DNA from: Mantamonas sphyraenae
Lineage: Eukaryota > CRuMs > Mantamonadidae
Assembly (NCBI GenBank): GCA_026936335.1
Contig: JAPMXV010000021.1
Span: forward strand, 186,001-250,000
Direction of reading: 5' to 3'
Length of the DNA: 64,000 bases
The notes below the pieces were generated by a model. It was given only the letters and a program-made list of their open reading frames with translations. It was not told the DNA's origin and made no database searches. Shown piece by piece: positions 1 through 8,912 of this stretch (its first letter is position 1; the number at the start of each line of letters is the position of its first letter). A program made the position numbers and the translations under genes.

Positions 1-1524
1 GTTTGTGGCTTCGCCCGTCTCAGGGTTCATGTCCATCAACACGCCGTACAGCTGGCGGAAGCGGTGTGCGTGTGTCAACACGCCCATGATGGTGCTCTGG
101 ACCAGGAAGCGCTGGCCCTGGTACGTGACCAGGATGTAGTTGGGCAAAGCCATGCCGGGCACAGAGGCGTCGCGCACCAACTGAGCTCCAAGAAGCTCCA
201 CGTTGGCATACTTGTCATGGGCCCAGGGCAGGCCGCGGTCCGCATACTCCTCGCGCGGCTGGCCCTGGCGGTACACAAACACGTTGTTGTGGTTGAACAG
301 CAGCGTGTTGTTCTTGAACGTGGGCTGGATGGAGCCGTCGACCACACCCTTGACCACAGGCACGGCGGCGTCGACAAACTCCACCTGCGTGCGCGCAAGC
401 ATCATGTTGCGCTGCAGCCGTTCGTGTGCATCCTCACGTGGCATCTCGTACACTTGCTGGAACTCTTCGTTGTAGTCGCGTGCATGCTGGAGCACGTTGG
501 CCAAACTGGAGGAGCCCCACAGCAACTGCTGCGCGGCGTCGTGCACGTCGTACTCGCCCTCAATCGACACAGACGGCATCAGCCACGACGGCTTGGCCAA
601 CGAGTTGCTGGCATACTCCAGCACCGCACTGTGGGCCATGGTGGCCATCAGTCGCTCGAACCGGGTGGCAAACTTGTGCGAAAGCAACGAGAGCAAATCG
701 ACAAGCGAGGCCGTGCGGTGCAGCTTGTGGCTCGGGTGTGCACGTGCGTCATACTGCGACGCACTGCTGCGGTTCACGTAGAAGCCCGACGACGTGGCAC
801 TGATGTAGTACGCGTTGTTTTCCAACGTGACACACTCGATGACAAAGTGGTGGCCTCGCAGACGGTCGGCGCTGCTGGGCTGCCAGCCCGAAATAAACAG
901 CCGCTTGACACAATGACCCAAATCGGCCGCAAACGAACCGGGCCCAGCCTTGTCACTTCCATCCACAAACTGAAGTTGCACAGGCGGCGGGAAGTACGTG
1001 CTCAGGGCCCGGGCGGCGCTGATCTTCGGAGCTTTTTCCTCGTTGTCGCCTTCGCGCTCGTGCAGGAACACCTGGTTGACAATGCGAGTGCACATGGACT
1101 CGGTGCGCACACCAATGCCAAAGTGGGCCTGGATGGTGCTGAGGAGGAGCTTGAGGCGTGTGAAATGCGTGATGGCCTCCAGCTGGCTCAACTGGGCCGG
1201 CGGCTGCATGTACAGCTCCAGTGGCCACCCAAGGGTTTCCAGTTCCACCTCGTCGTCCAGACGTGTGTCCTCATGCACCAAGTCGTATCCGACGTAGATG
1301 TGTGTGCTGAGGTTGTCTGCCAGCAGTTGCCGCACGTCCTTCACCTGCAGCTGCGAGCTGCTGCCCAGATCCATGTTCAGCGCCTTGGACGGTGCAGGCG
1401 GCTGCACAGTCAACACGCGTGACTGCACACCCGTGCTCTCTGTCTCTTGCACCTCGTCGCCCGTCGACGACTCATTCCTGCTGCTCTCTACGCCCACAGG
1501 CGACTGTTCGGCCACGGTGGACAT
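1..1524 (-). CDS. CLU: Clustered mitochondria protein (CLU) homologue, 5' part; truncated by window edge
   Basis: The reverse strand reads without a stop from an ATG at 1524 to the left edge, giving the first 508 residues. The C-terminal part of this fragment resembles the central CLU domain. It has the pattern ARTQVEFVDAAVPVVKGVVDG, then FKNNTLLFNHNNVFVYR, then a segment ending VTYQGQRFLVQSTIMGVL followed by LYG, in the order seen in CLU/TSS proteins. An N-terminal ubiquitin-like CLU-N region precedes it. CLU proteins are cytosolic factors that bind mRNAs for nuclear-encoded mitochondrial proteins and prevent mitochondrial clustering. I see no intron inside the window. The TPR-rich C-terminus lies outside it. 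The start is the first ATG after a CT-rich leader. Confidence 0.8.
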   Translation of the reverse strand, partial: MSTVAEQSPVGVESSRNESSTGDEVQETESTGVQSRVLTVQPPAPSKALNMDLGSSSQLQVKDVRQLLADNLSTHIYVGYDLVHEDTRLDDEVELETLGWPLELYMQPPAQLSQLEAITHFTRLKLLLSTIQAHFGIGVRTESMCTRIVNQVFLHEREGDNEEKAPKISAARALSTYFPPPVQLQFVDGSDKAGPGSFAADLGHCVKRLFISGWQPSSADRLRGHHFVIECVTLENNAYYISATSSGFYVNRSSASQYDARAHPSHKLHRTASLVDLLSLLSHKFATRFERLMATMAHSAVLEYASNSLAKPSWLMPSVSIEGEYDVHDAAQQLLWGSSSLANVLQHARDYNEEFQQVYEMPREDAHERLQRNMMLARTQVEFVDAAVPVVKGVVDGSIQPTFKNNTLLFNHNNVFVYRQGQPREEYADRGLPWAHDKYANVELLGAQLVRDASVPGMALPNYILVTYQGQRFLVQSTIMGVLTHAHRFRQLYGVLMDMNPETGEATN

Positions 1525-1590
1525 TTCCGGCGGATTTCCTGATTTTTTGTTGGTTTGTTTGCAGCGAATCCGATTGAATTTCGTTGTCTT

Positions 1591-1649
1591 TGCTCTCTCT
1601 CCCACACACACACTCTGTCTCTCTCTCTCTCTGTGTCTCTCTGTCCCTC
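1591..1649. repeat. CT/CA-rich simple repeat between CLU and the DCX gene
   Basis: Runs of TCTCTC and CACACA lie in the 135-bp gap between the CLU start (1524) and the DCX stop (1660). On the reverse strand this is a GA-rich leader. It could be part of the CLU promoter or 5' UTR, but no recognisable element was seen. Confidence 0.6.
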
Positions 1650-1659
1650 ATTCACATTC

Positions 1660-4570
1660 TCACAGCAGGGCCAGGGGCCACTTGTCGGTGTCGAGCTTCT
1701 CGCCACCGCAGGCAATGTACTTGCCGCCGTCGACGTAGGCGTCAAACGAGCGCACGAGCTTCTTGGTGTTTGCGTCGTACATCTTCTTGACAGCGCCGGT
1801 GAGGAGGCCGACCGAGGTGGTGGCCTTGTACTTGAGCTTGTCGTGGTCGGTGATGAGCTTGGGGTTGATGGTGATCTTGGTCCCCTTGTCGTGCTTGTCG
1901 CCGTTGCGGAACACGTAGATGACGCGTGCCTTCTCCGCCTGTGTGCCAAACTTCTTGATGCTCTTCTTCTTCACGGGGCTCTTGTACTCGTACTTGACCT
2001 CGATCTCGTCCAGCTCCTTGCTCTTGCCCTCCTTCTTCACCAGCTCCTCGCCCACCTTGAGCGCCGCCGGGGACAGCTTGCTAAACACGGGCTTCTCTGG
2101 GCCGCAGCACACGTACGCCTTGCCGTCCTCCAGGTCCTCAAAGGAACGCACGAGGCTCTCCGACTCGACGCCGTAGATCTTGCGGATGGCCCCGTGAGCA
2201 GCTTGACATCGGCGTTGAGGACGTCCTTGAGCATGGTCATGGTGGTCACACGCTTGGTGTTGAGCGAGTAGCGGAAGCCGCTGTCGTGCTTGTCTGCGTT
2301 GCGGAAAAAGTAGAGGATCTTGGCCTTGCTTGCCTGCGTGCCAAACTTTGTGATTTCCTTCTTTTCCATCGGCGACACATACTTTGCCTTGGTCTTCTTC
2401 TTCTTGCCCGCGTTGGCGGCGGTGACCGAGTCGGTAGCACGGCTGCCCAGGCCACTGGAGCCCGAGCCCGAGGAGGACGTGGTCATCGTCGTCTCCTCCT
2501 TCACCTCCACCTCGTCGTCCTGCAGCGCATGGGGAGACAGCTTGGAAATGTCAAAGGGCTCGCCTCCGCAGGCGACATACTTGCCGTAATCCTCGTAGGC
2601 GTCGAGGGAGCGCACAAGCTTGCCGCTGGTGGTGTAGCACTTCTTCACGGGCCCCGTCTGCATCTTGAGCTTGGTGGTCAGGTGCTGCTTGAGCTGGTCG
2701 TGCGTCAGGATGTTCTTGGGGTTCAGGGTGATCTTGGTGCCCTTGTCGAACCGGTCCTTGTTCTGGAAAAAGTACAACACCTTGGCCTTGCTCGCCTGCG
2801 TGCCAAACTTTTCGATGGGCTTGCTTTCGATCTTCTTGCGCACCACCTTCTTCTTCTTGCCCGTGCCGCTGCCTGTGCCGCTGCTGCCCTTGCTGCTCAC
2901 CGACGCATAGTCGTCCTCCTCCTCGGCCACCAACGCCGCCTCGGGCACCTTGGCCTTGTTGAACTTTTCGCCCGCACACACAATGTACTTGCCGCCGTCC
3001 TCGTAGTCGTCGAGCTTGCGGATCTGGCGTCCTTCCGGCGTGTACACCTTTTGGGCGGCGCCGGTGATGAGGGTGATCTTCGAGTTGAACAGCTGCAGCA
3101 GCTGCGAGTGTGTGAGGATGTTCTTGGTGTTGATGGTCACCTTGGTGCCCTTGTCGTACTTGTCGCCGTTGGCATACACGCGGATGACACGTGCCTTTTC
3201 GGCCTGCGTGCCAAACTTTGTGATCTCCTTCTTTTCCATCGGAGACACATACTTGTGCTTCCTGGCGGGCTTCTCCTCCACAACCTCCTCTTCCTCCTCA
3301 TCAAAGATGGCCTTGGCCATGCGCTCGGTGTTGAGTGTCAGCTCGCCACCCACAGCCACGTAGCGGCCCTGGTCGCGGAAGCTGTCCAGGTCACGGATGA
3401 GTGTGCCGTCGGGCAGATACACACGTCGGATGGCACCGGTCAGCGGCTGCACCTTGTCCGTCATGATCTCCTTGAGCTGCAGGGGTGTGCCGGCGGGTGA
3501 GCGGGGAGGGGGTCAGGGTCCATTTTTTCGTGTGTCGTTAAGGCAAACGGAGGGCCCCGAGGAGGTGGAAGCAGGGCCAAGGCGAGGAGGTGCACACGTA
3601 CCTGGTCCATGGTGGTGATGCGATCGCGGTTGAGGGTGATCTTGACACCCTTGTGGTGCTTGTCGCCGTTGCGGAAGACGTAAATGACGTTTGCCTTTTC
3701 GAGCTGGGATTCCTCGCCGCCCGAGCTGACGCCGGCAAAGGTGTCGTCGCTGTCCTTGAGCTGGAGATAGCGCGATGCTGCAGTGTGCAGAAGGAGGGGA
3801 CGTGCGATGTGAGCGGGTGGCGAGTGAGGATGGGCATTGGCAGGGGCGGAAGGGCCCGAGGAAGAAAGGCCCCGCCAGGAGGTGAAAGAGACCGTTTGGA
3901 AATGTGCGGCGCAAAACCCGCGGGCAGGCAATGGGAAGATGCAGACTGGGGATGGCAGGACGCAACGAGGAGCAGACGAGAGAACTTTGCGTGGCGACAT
4001 TTGTTGCAGAAGGAGCATGGAGCCGGACGCGTGTGTGGAGAGGAAAAAGGGAGTGTGCGTAGGAAGCAGCAGCGGCGGATTCGAGGGGAAAAGTGGGGAA
4101 GCAACGGTCGAAAAACGGGAAGGAAGGCTGCGGTGCGTGGGCCTGTACAAGGGGGCCACACAGCCATGCAGTTGCACACACATACCTTTGCTCATGTTGA
4201 GGGTCTCGCCCTCGCAGACAAGCACGTAGTTGTTGTCCTCCTTGAAGCCATCGAGAGAGGAAACGGCCTTGCCCTTGGCGTCATAGATTTTGACGACTTC
4301 GCCCGAGAGTCCTTCGACGGTCTGGGAGAGCTCCTCCTGCAGGTACACGGGGAGAAACAAAGCACAGGAGGTGGCGGCGGGCACGCGATGGGTCAGTGTG
4401 CGAATTCACAGAGGCGATGGGGCCCATGGTGTGGGTGTGGGGAAGAATCAGCGTACCATGAAGCCGACAATGTCCGAGACATAGGTCTTGTTGAGCAGGA
4501 CCTTTGTGCCCGGGTCGCTGGGGTCGGCGTTGCGGAACACCGTGCAAACCAAAGTGTTGAGAGTGGACAT
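1660..4570 (-). CDS. Multi-doublecortin-domain (six DCX repeats) microtubule-binding protein
   Basis: Four coding exons by splice phase: 4570-4457, 4336-4186, 3777-3602 and 3476-1660, for about 752 residues. Six DCX-type units are visible. Each opens with a strand such as ANVIYVFRNGDKHHKGVKIT, ARVIRVYANGDKYDKGTKVT or AKVLYFFQNKDRFDKGTKIT, and ends with a hairpin like LDAYEDYGKYVACGGE. Most are joined by a linker containing KKEITKFGTQA. DCX domains bind the groove between protofilaments and stabilise microtubules; in flagellates such proteins are often ciliary. The gene starts 103 bp from divergent PRPF18. The reading frame breaks once in the run of C at 2190-2193: one base is missing between LLTG and AIRKIYG. 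Domain identity is secure. The animal orthologue (DCX, DCDC2 or another) is not decided. Confidence 0.85.
2190..2193 (-). other. Apparent -1 frameshift in DCX gene
   Basis: On the reverse strand the sequence reads CTCACGGGGCCATCCGCAAG. The upstream frame gives KLLTG and the downstream frame gives AIRKIYG, matching the other repeats (ITGAAQKVY, TGAIRRVY). Continuity needs one more G in the homopolymer. No GT-AG intron can bridge the few bases involved. Confidence 0.8.
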
Positions 4571-4673
4571 GGTGAGTGTCGGAGTTGGTTTCTCAAAGGG
4601 GTTGTTTTGCGGCGGCCGGGGCACATCGAATCTCCCGTGGTCATCGCTCCGTGGTTGTCAACCTGCACATAGG
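4571..4673. promoter_or_regulatory. Bidirectional intergenic promoter region, DCX / PRPF18
   Basis: This 103-bp gap separates two divergent start codons, so it must hold both promoters and both 5' leaders. I see no TATA box or other named element. Confidence 0.4.
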
Positions 4674-4919
4674 ATGTCGACTCTGGGTGGCCTGGGCGAC
4701 CTCAAGGCCATGATTGCCAGCGAACGCAAGCGCAAGTTTGCTCGGGTGGCAGAGGACGGGGGGGACGGCAGCAAGAAGAAGAAGTACCTTAGCAAAGCCG
4801 AGCGGGAGCAGTTGATGGAGGAGGCGGAGCGGAAGGAGAAGGAAAAGGAGAGGGAACAACGCGAAAGCAAGCGGCAGAGGGTGGGCGAGGTCGAGGGTGA
4901 CGGCAGGGGTCAGATGGAC

Positions 4920-4968
<49 letters not shown>

Positions 4969-5883
4969 GCTCAGGAAGTGGCACCCAGGAGGTGGACGAC
5001 GAACTAAAGATGGAAAAGGAAGAGGTGTTCAAGAGACTGCGAGCACGCGACCAGCCGGTAAGTGTGAAGGACAGGAGGAGGACGACCGGGAGAGAGAGCG
5101 AGGCGTGCATTCCGCAGAGGCTGACGCGTGCGCTTGTGCGTGGACGTGGACGCATGTGGACAGGTGACACTGTTTGGAGAGAGCGACACACAGAGGATAA
5201 TGCGGTTGCGAGAGTATGAAAAGAACCACGACCACCACGGCGGGTTCCGGAACGAGTGGGCCGAGGCGATGGCGCGCACACAGGCGGATCTGCTGACGAA
5301 AGCGCTGGAGGGAGACAGCCAGGAGACCAACCGAGAGAAACGAGACAAGCGAAGGCGTGAACTGCTGCTGGCAGAGTATGACATGGCGGCGCTGAAGGCC
5401 GAGGAACAGCCTGTGCCAACGTACATCCGACGCTTCTTCCAGTATCTGCTTGCGCTGTGGAAGCACAGGCTGGACGAGGCGGAGGAGGATGAGAAGCACA
5501 CAGTGGCATACAAGACGGAGCTGGCACAGCAATTTGTGTGCGAAAACAACATGAAGCCGTTCCTGCGACAGCTGAAACGCAACACGCTGCCAGACGACAT
5601 TGTGGACAAGGTGTACCAGATCATCGACTGGTGCAAGCAGCGGGAGTATCTCAAGGCACAGCACGTGTACGTAGAACTGGCAGTGGGCAACGCAGCGTGG
5701 CCAATGGGCGTGGGCAGCATGGTGGGCATCCACGCACGCTCTGCACGCGAACGCATTTCCACCTCTGCCCATGTGCTCAACGACGAGACGCAGCGCAAGT
5801 ACATTCAGGCCATCAAGCGTCTCATGAGTGTGTGTCAAAAGTACTTTCCGGGCGATCCCAGCAAATCAATGAGCACGGTGTAA
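4674..5883 (+). CDS. PRPF18: Pre-mRNA-splicing factor 18
   Basis: Two exons, 4674-5057 and 5164-5883, with donor GTAAGT and acceptor GGACAG, phase 0, 367 residues. Prp18 acts with Slu7 in the second catalytic step of splicing. The conserved middle opens with RLRARDQPVTLFGESD. The C-terminal Prp18 domain contains LAVGNAAWPMGVGSMVGIHA and ends AHVLNDETQRKYIQAIKRL, with the family's typical helical core. The N-terminal part is lysine-rich and carries a polyserine run coded by an uninterrupted AGC repeat near residues 83-98. Length is close to animal Prp18 (about 340). The next convergent gene stops only 46 bp downstream. Confidence 0.95.
4918..4968 (+). repeat. AGC trinucleotide repeat (polyserine) in PRPF18
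   Basis: About 16 perfect AGC units lie in the N-terminal linker of PRPF18, in the frame that codes serine. This class of repeat is prone to length variation. Confidence 0.9.
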
Positions 5884-5929
5884 ACGTTGAACTCGCATAC
5901 CTGCAACATACATTGCTCTGTCTTCTCAC

Positions 5930-7175
5930 TCAGAAGCACACACCGCACCGGAGCTGGGAGCTCAGGGCGGCAAAGACACTCTTGAGGGTGCTGGAGAGCT
6001 GGAGAGCGGCGGGGAACTTGGTCTTGAGGTAACCAGAATGGGCGACAACAAACTCGAGCTGCTGGGCGTGTGCTGTCATTTCGGAAACAAGACGGCAGGT
6101 ACGCTTGGCACCAGAGAGCATGCCATAGGTGGTGTCCACACAGCTGGAGCCCTGCTTGGTGCCGTGGCACTTGAGCAGGGTGCGCAGCTGCTTGCGGGTG
6201 GTCTCCACGTGGTCCATGATGCGGTGCAGACCCGCCAGCATGCCGCGCTTGACAAGGTCCTTCTTGTACATAAAGGACTTGTGCACGGCACGGAAGAGGG
6301 GCTTGCTGGCCGCCTTGGCCTGGGCCAGATGCTTGCACGCCGAATCCGAGCTGTCCAGGATGGGCTCCAGGCACGACCAAGCTTCCTGCGACGGGGTCTG
6401 CTGCGGCTGTGTGTGTACGGCGTGCACGTGTGTGTGCGACAAAGGGTCAGTGGATGGCTGTGACGAGCACACGCAGGGACCAAAGGTCCGGGGAGGGTTT
6501 TTTTTTTCGCTCGCTCCAGAGCAAACTCACCTTGGGCAGGTGGACGCCCATGACCAGATGCGCGTGCGTGTTGCTGGCCACAGGGATCTCTGTGGATGCC
6601 TCTTCGGTGACGGCATCGGCAACAGCCTCGTGCAGCTCGTCCTGAGGTGCAGCGAGCTGAATTGTGGCGGCCTTTTGGGCCTCGGCCTCCGCGTCGGCAT
6701 CGACAAAATGCTGCGTGCTGCGGCCTCCCTGCTGCATGTGGAGAGCCACAAACAGAGAGTGGAAGTCAAAGGCTTGGCCCTCGTCGTCCTCGGCCTCGTC
6801 GTCGAGGTCCTCCAGGTCCGAATCGCTTGCAGGAGAGGCCGTCGAAGCCGCGGCGGCAGCGTCGGGCTGAGCCGGCGCGGCCGTTTCCGCCTTGGCGCTC
6901 TTTGCACCAGCGGCAGCGGCCTGGTCCTCCTGTTTCAGCGCAGCAATCTCCATTTGCATGGTCTGCTGTGCACTTGTGCGCACGTCCGAAAGGCGTTCCT
7001 CAATGGTAATTGAGGAGAGCAGCGAGCGACCCGTAGGCGCTCGCATGCCCTGCTGTTCCCGGCGCTGTCCGTTGATCACCGTCCCGGGGATCACGAACGC
7101 CCCCATGATCAAAATGACCAGGGTGGCTGTTTTGATGGCTGATTGCGCAGTCATCCGCTTTGCGATGGCGGCCAT
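5930..7175 (-). CDS. Uncharacterised protein with N-terminal signal/anchor helix
   Basis: Two exons, 7175-6531 and 6406-5930, 373 residues; donor GTGAGT after LPK, acceptor in a CACACAGCCGCAG stretch. The acceptor could also lie 6 bases downstream, removing two residues. A hydrophobic helix near residues 14-33 (TATLVILIMGAFVI) follows a basic start, so the protein is probably secreted or a type II membrane protein. Residues 60-215 are Ala/Glu/Asp-rich and low in complexity. The second exon codes a helical region with seven cysteines. I recognise no family. The gene is convergent with PRPF18. Confidence 0.65.
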
Positions 7176-7299
7176 GGCGCAGGTGGGGTGGGAAAGTGAA
7201 AGGCGGCAAGTCGTTCATTTGTTGTTCAAACCACCAACCACGACACACTTGCGCACAGGCAAACAGGGGTTTTGGGGTAAACACCGCCCCTTTTGGCCA

Positions 7300-8811
7300 T
7301 CACCTGTCAGCGGTGTCTTCATCACGAGAGCGACGGCGTTGGTTGCCTCCAAATCCACGTCCCCCTTGGCCTTGTGCTGTGCCGCCAAAGCCACCTTCGA
7401 GCTTGGAGGTGTCCTCTGCGGCCAAATGGGTCCATTTGGTGGCGCCCTTTTTGCCGATGTCGCGACGTTGGAGGATCTTGGGCAGGACGGAGCGGTCGAC
7501 GCGATCTTCGCCCGTGGGAGCGGCCGCATAGAGCTTGGCACGCTGGAGCACGTCGTGGTCTTCGTCCTGGAAGAACACACCTGTGTGATAATACTTTTGC
7601 AGAAAGTTACGCTGTGGTCCACCGTCGTTGGACGCCCGCGCTTGTGCCTCTGCCTCTCGTTTCCTCTGCATGGCCAGGGCGTTGCGTTCGTCCTCAGACA
7701 TGGCTTCGATGCGTGCGCGTTCCTCCTCTTCCGCCTCCCTGGCCATGCGTTCCTTGTGATCACGCACCAGCCGTGCCAGCTCGCGTTGACGCCACAGCGC
7801 ATACTCCTCCTCCTGGTCCGCCGTCTCGTCGTCATCATCAATGTCCCTTTTGGCCTCTTTCGCTGCCTTTTCACGTGCCTCTGTCCTCAGCATCTCCTCT
7901 GCTGCCATCCGTTGCGACTCCATCGCTCTCGCCTTCCGCTTCTCCTCCTCCGCCACCCTCCTTGCCTCCTCCTCCGCCTCCAATGCCTCTCGTTCCTTCA
8001 CCGTCTCCCGATTGTCCTTGGCCACAAACACGGGTCGCAGCATCACTCGGGCCCGCTCTTCATCCGACGACGACGACTCTTCGTCCTCGTCGTCCGTCTC
8101 CCACTCGCTCGACGACGAACCCGACGCCTCCTCCGCCTCCGCCTCTGCCCCGTTGCCACGTGACACCACTGCTGCTCCCGCCACTGTGCCTGTGGCCCCA
8201 CTCGCCTGTGCCTGTGACCTTGCCGTTTCCGCCGCCTCCATCTGTGCTTTGGCCTGCTGTGCCGCAAGGGCACGCCTTCGTGCCAGCAATGCCGCGTCTT
8301 CTTCGTCGCTGCTGCTATCGTCGCTGCTGTCGTCGTCGTCGTCCCCCTGCACTTGCATCTGGGCTGCCAGGCGTTTGAATCTGCTTTCCGAATCTTCCTC
8401 CTGTGTGTGTGTGTTCTCCTCGCCCCGTTCAGACCCGTCGTTGCCTCCGGTGCTGATGATCGTCGCCTCGGCCACAGCTCTCCGCGTCTGTGCCTGTCCT
8501 GCAAACGCCTCTGAGCCCGCATCCATGTCATTGGCTACTACGCTTGCACCCTGGCCATTGTCCAGCTGTTTCTTGAGAAAGGTGGGCACCACACCGGCGC
8601 GGTAGCGCTCTGCAAAAAGAGCAAGCGAAGCGTGGAGCCATGTGTGTCAGCGCGACGACGACGACGTGTTTCTCTCGACACCCCTCCCTGGGATCACGTT
8701 CCACTCACGTGTCTTTTTGGCCAGCTTCTCCTTCATGCGACCAATGCCCTGTTTCTTGGCCAGCTCCTCATCCTCTTCGGCCTCGCGCTTGAGCGAGTTG
8801 ACAAAGTCCAT
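7300..8811 (-). CDS. MFAP1: Microfibrillar-associated protein 1 (spliceosomal MFAP1)
   Basis: Two exons, 8811-8709 and 8609-7300, phase 1, 470 residues. MFAP1 is a nuclear spliceosome component recruited with the B complex and partner of Prp38; the name reflects an old misassignment. Diagnostic features are an acidic, highly charged N-terminal half, the RPVFV element before a long charged helix, and the C-terminal signature NFLQKYYHTGVFFQDED followed by SVLPKILQRRDIGKKG and TKWTHLAAEDTS. The first exon (MDFVNSLKREAEEDE) joins in phase to QRYRAGVVPTF, which parallels the family's KRY-G-P segment, so I include it. Divergent from MUTYH, with 101 bp between start codons. Confidence 0.9.
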
Positions 8812-8912
8812 GGCGGTGGAAGGCGAGGCTTGCGCTGCCAGTGCCAGCGCATTTGCATTTGGTCCCACACCCACCCCCCCCCCCAATCTCTCTTCCAACA
8901 CACACCCAATCC
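8812..8912. promoter_or_regulatory. Bidirectional intergenic promoter region, MFAP1 / MUTYH
   Basis: 101 bp between divergent starts. On the + strand it contains a C-rich run (about 8870-8884) just before the MUTYH ATG. No named motif was seen. Confidence 0.4.

Noticed and set aside
64-1422. 452-codon open frame on the + strand
   Set aside because: Antisense to the conserved CLU frame; its composition is that of a shadow of GC-rich codons and it has no recognisable motif.
2150-2230. An intron to explain the DCX frame break
   Set aside because: No GT-AG pair of credible length joins the two frames without deleting conserved residues; one missing base explains it fully.
7293-8378. 361-codon Pro-rich frame on the + strand
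   Set aside because: Shadow of the acidic/charged MFAP1 codons on the other strand.
8841-8912. Upstream in-frame start for MUTYH
   Set aside because: It would lie in the 101-bp promoter shared with MFAP1 and adds only a Pro-rich stretch from a C run.
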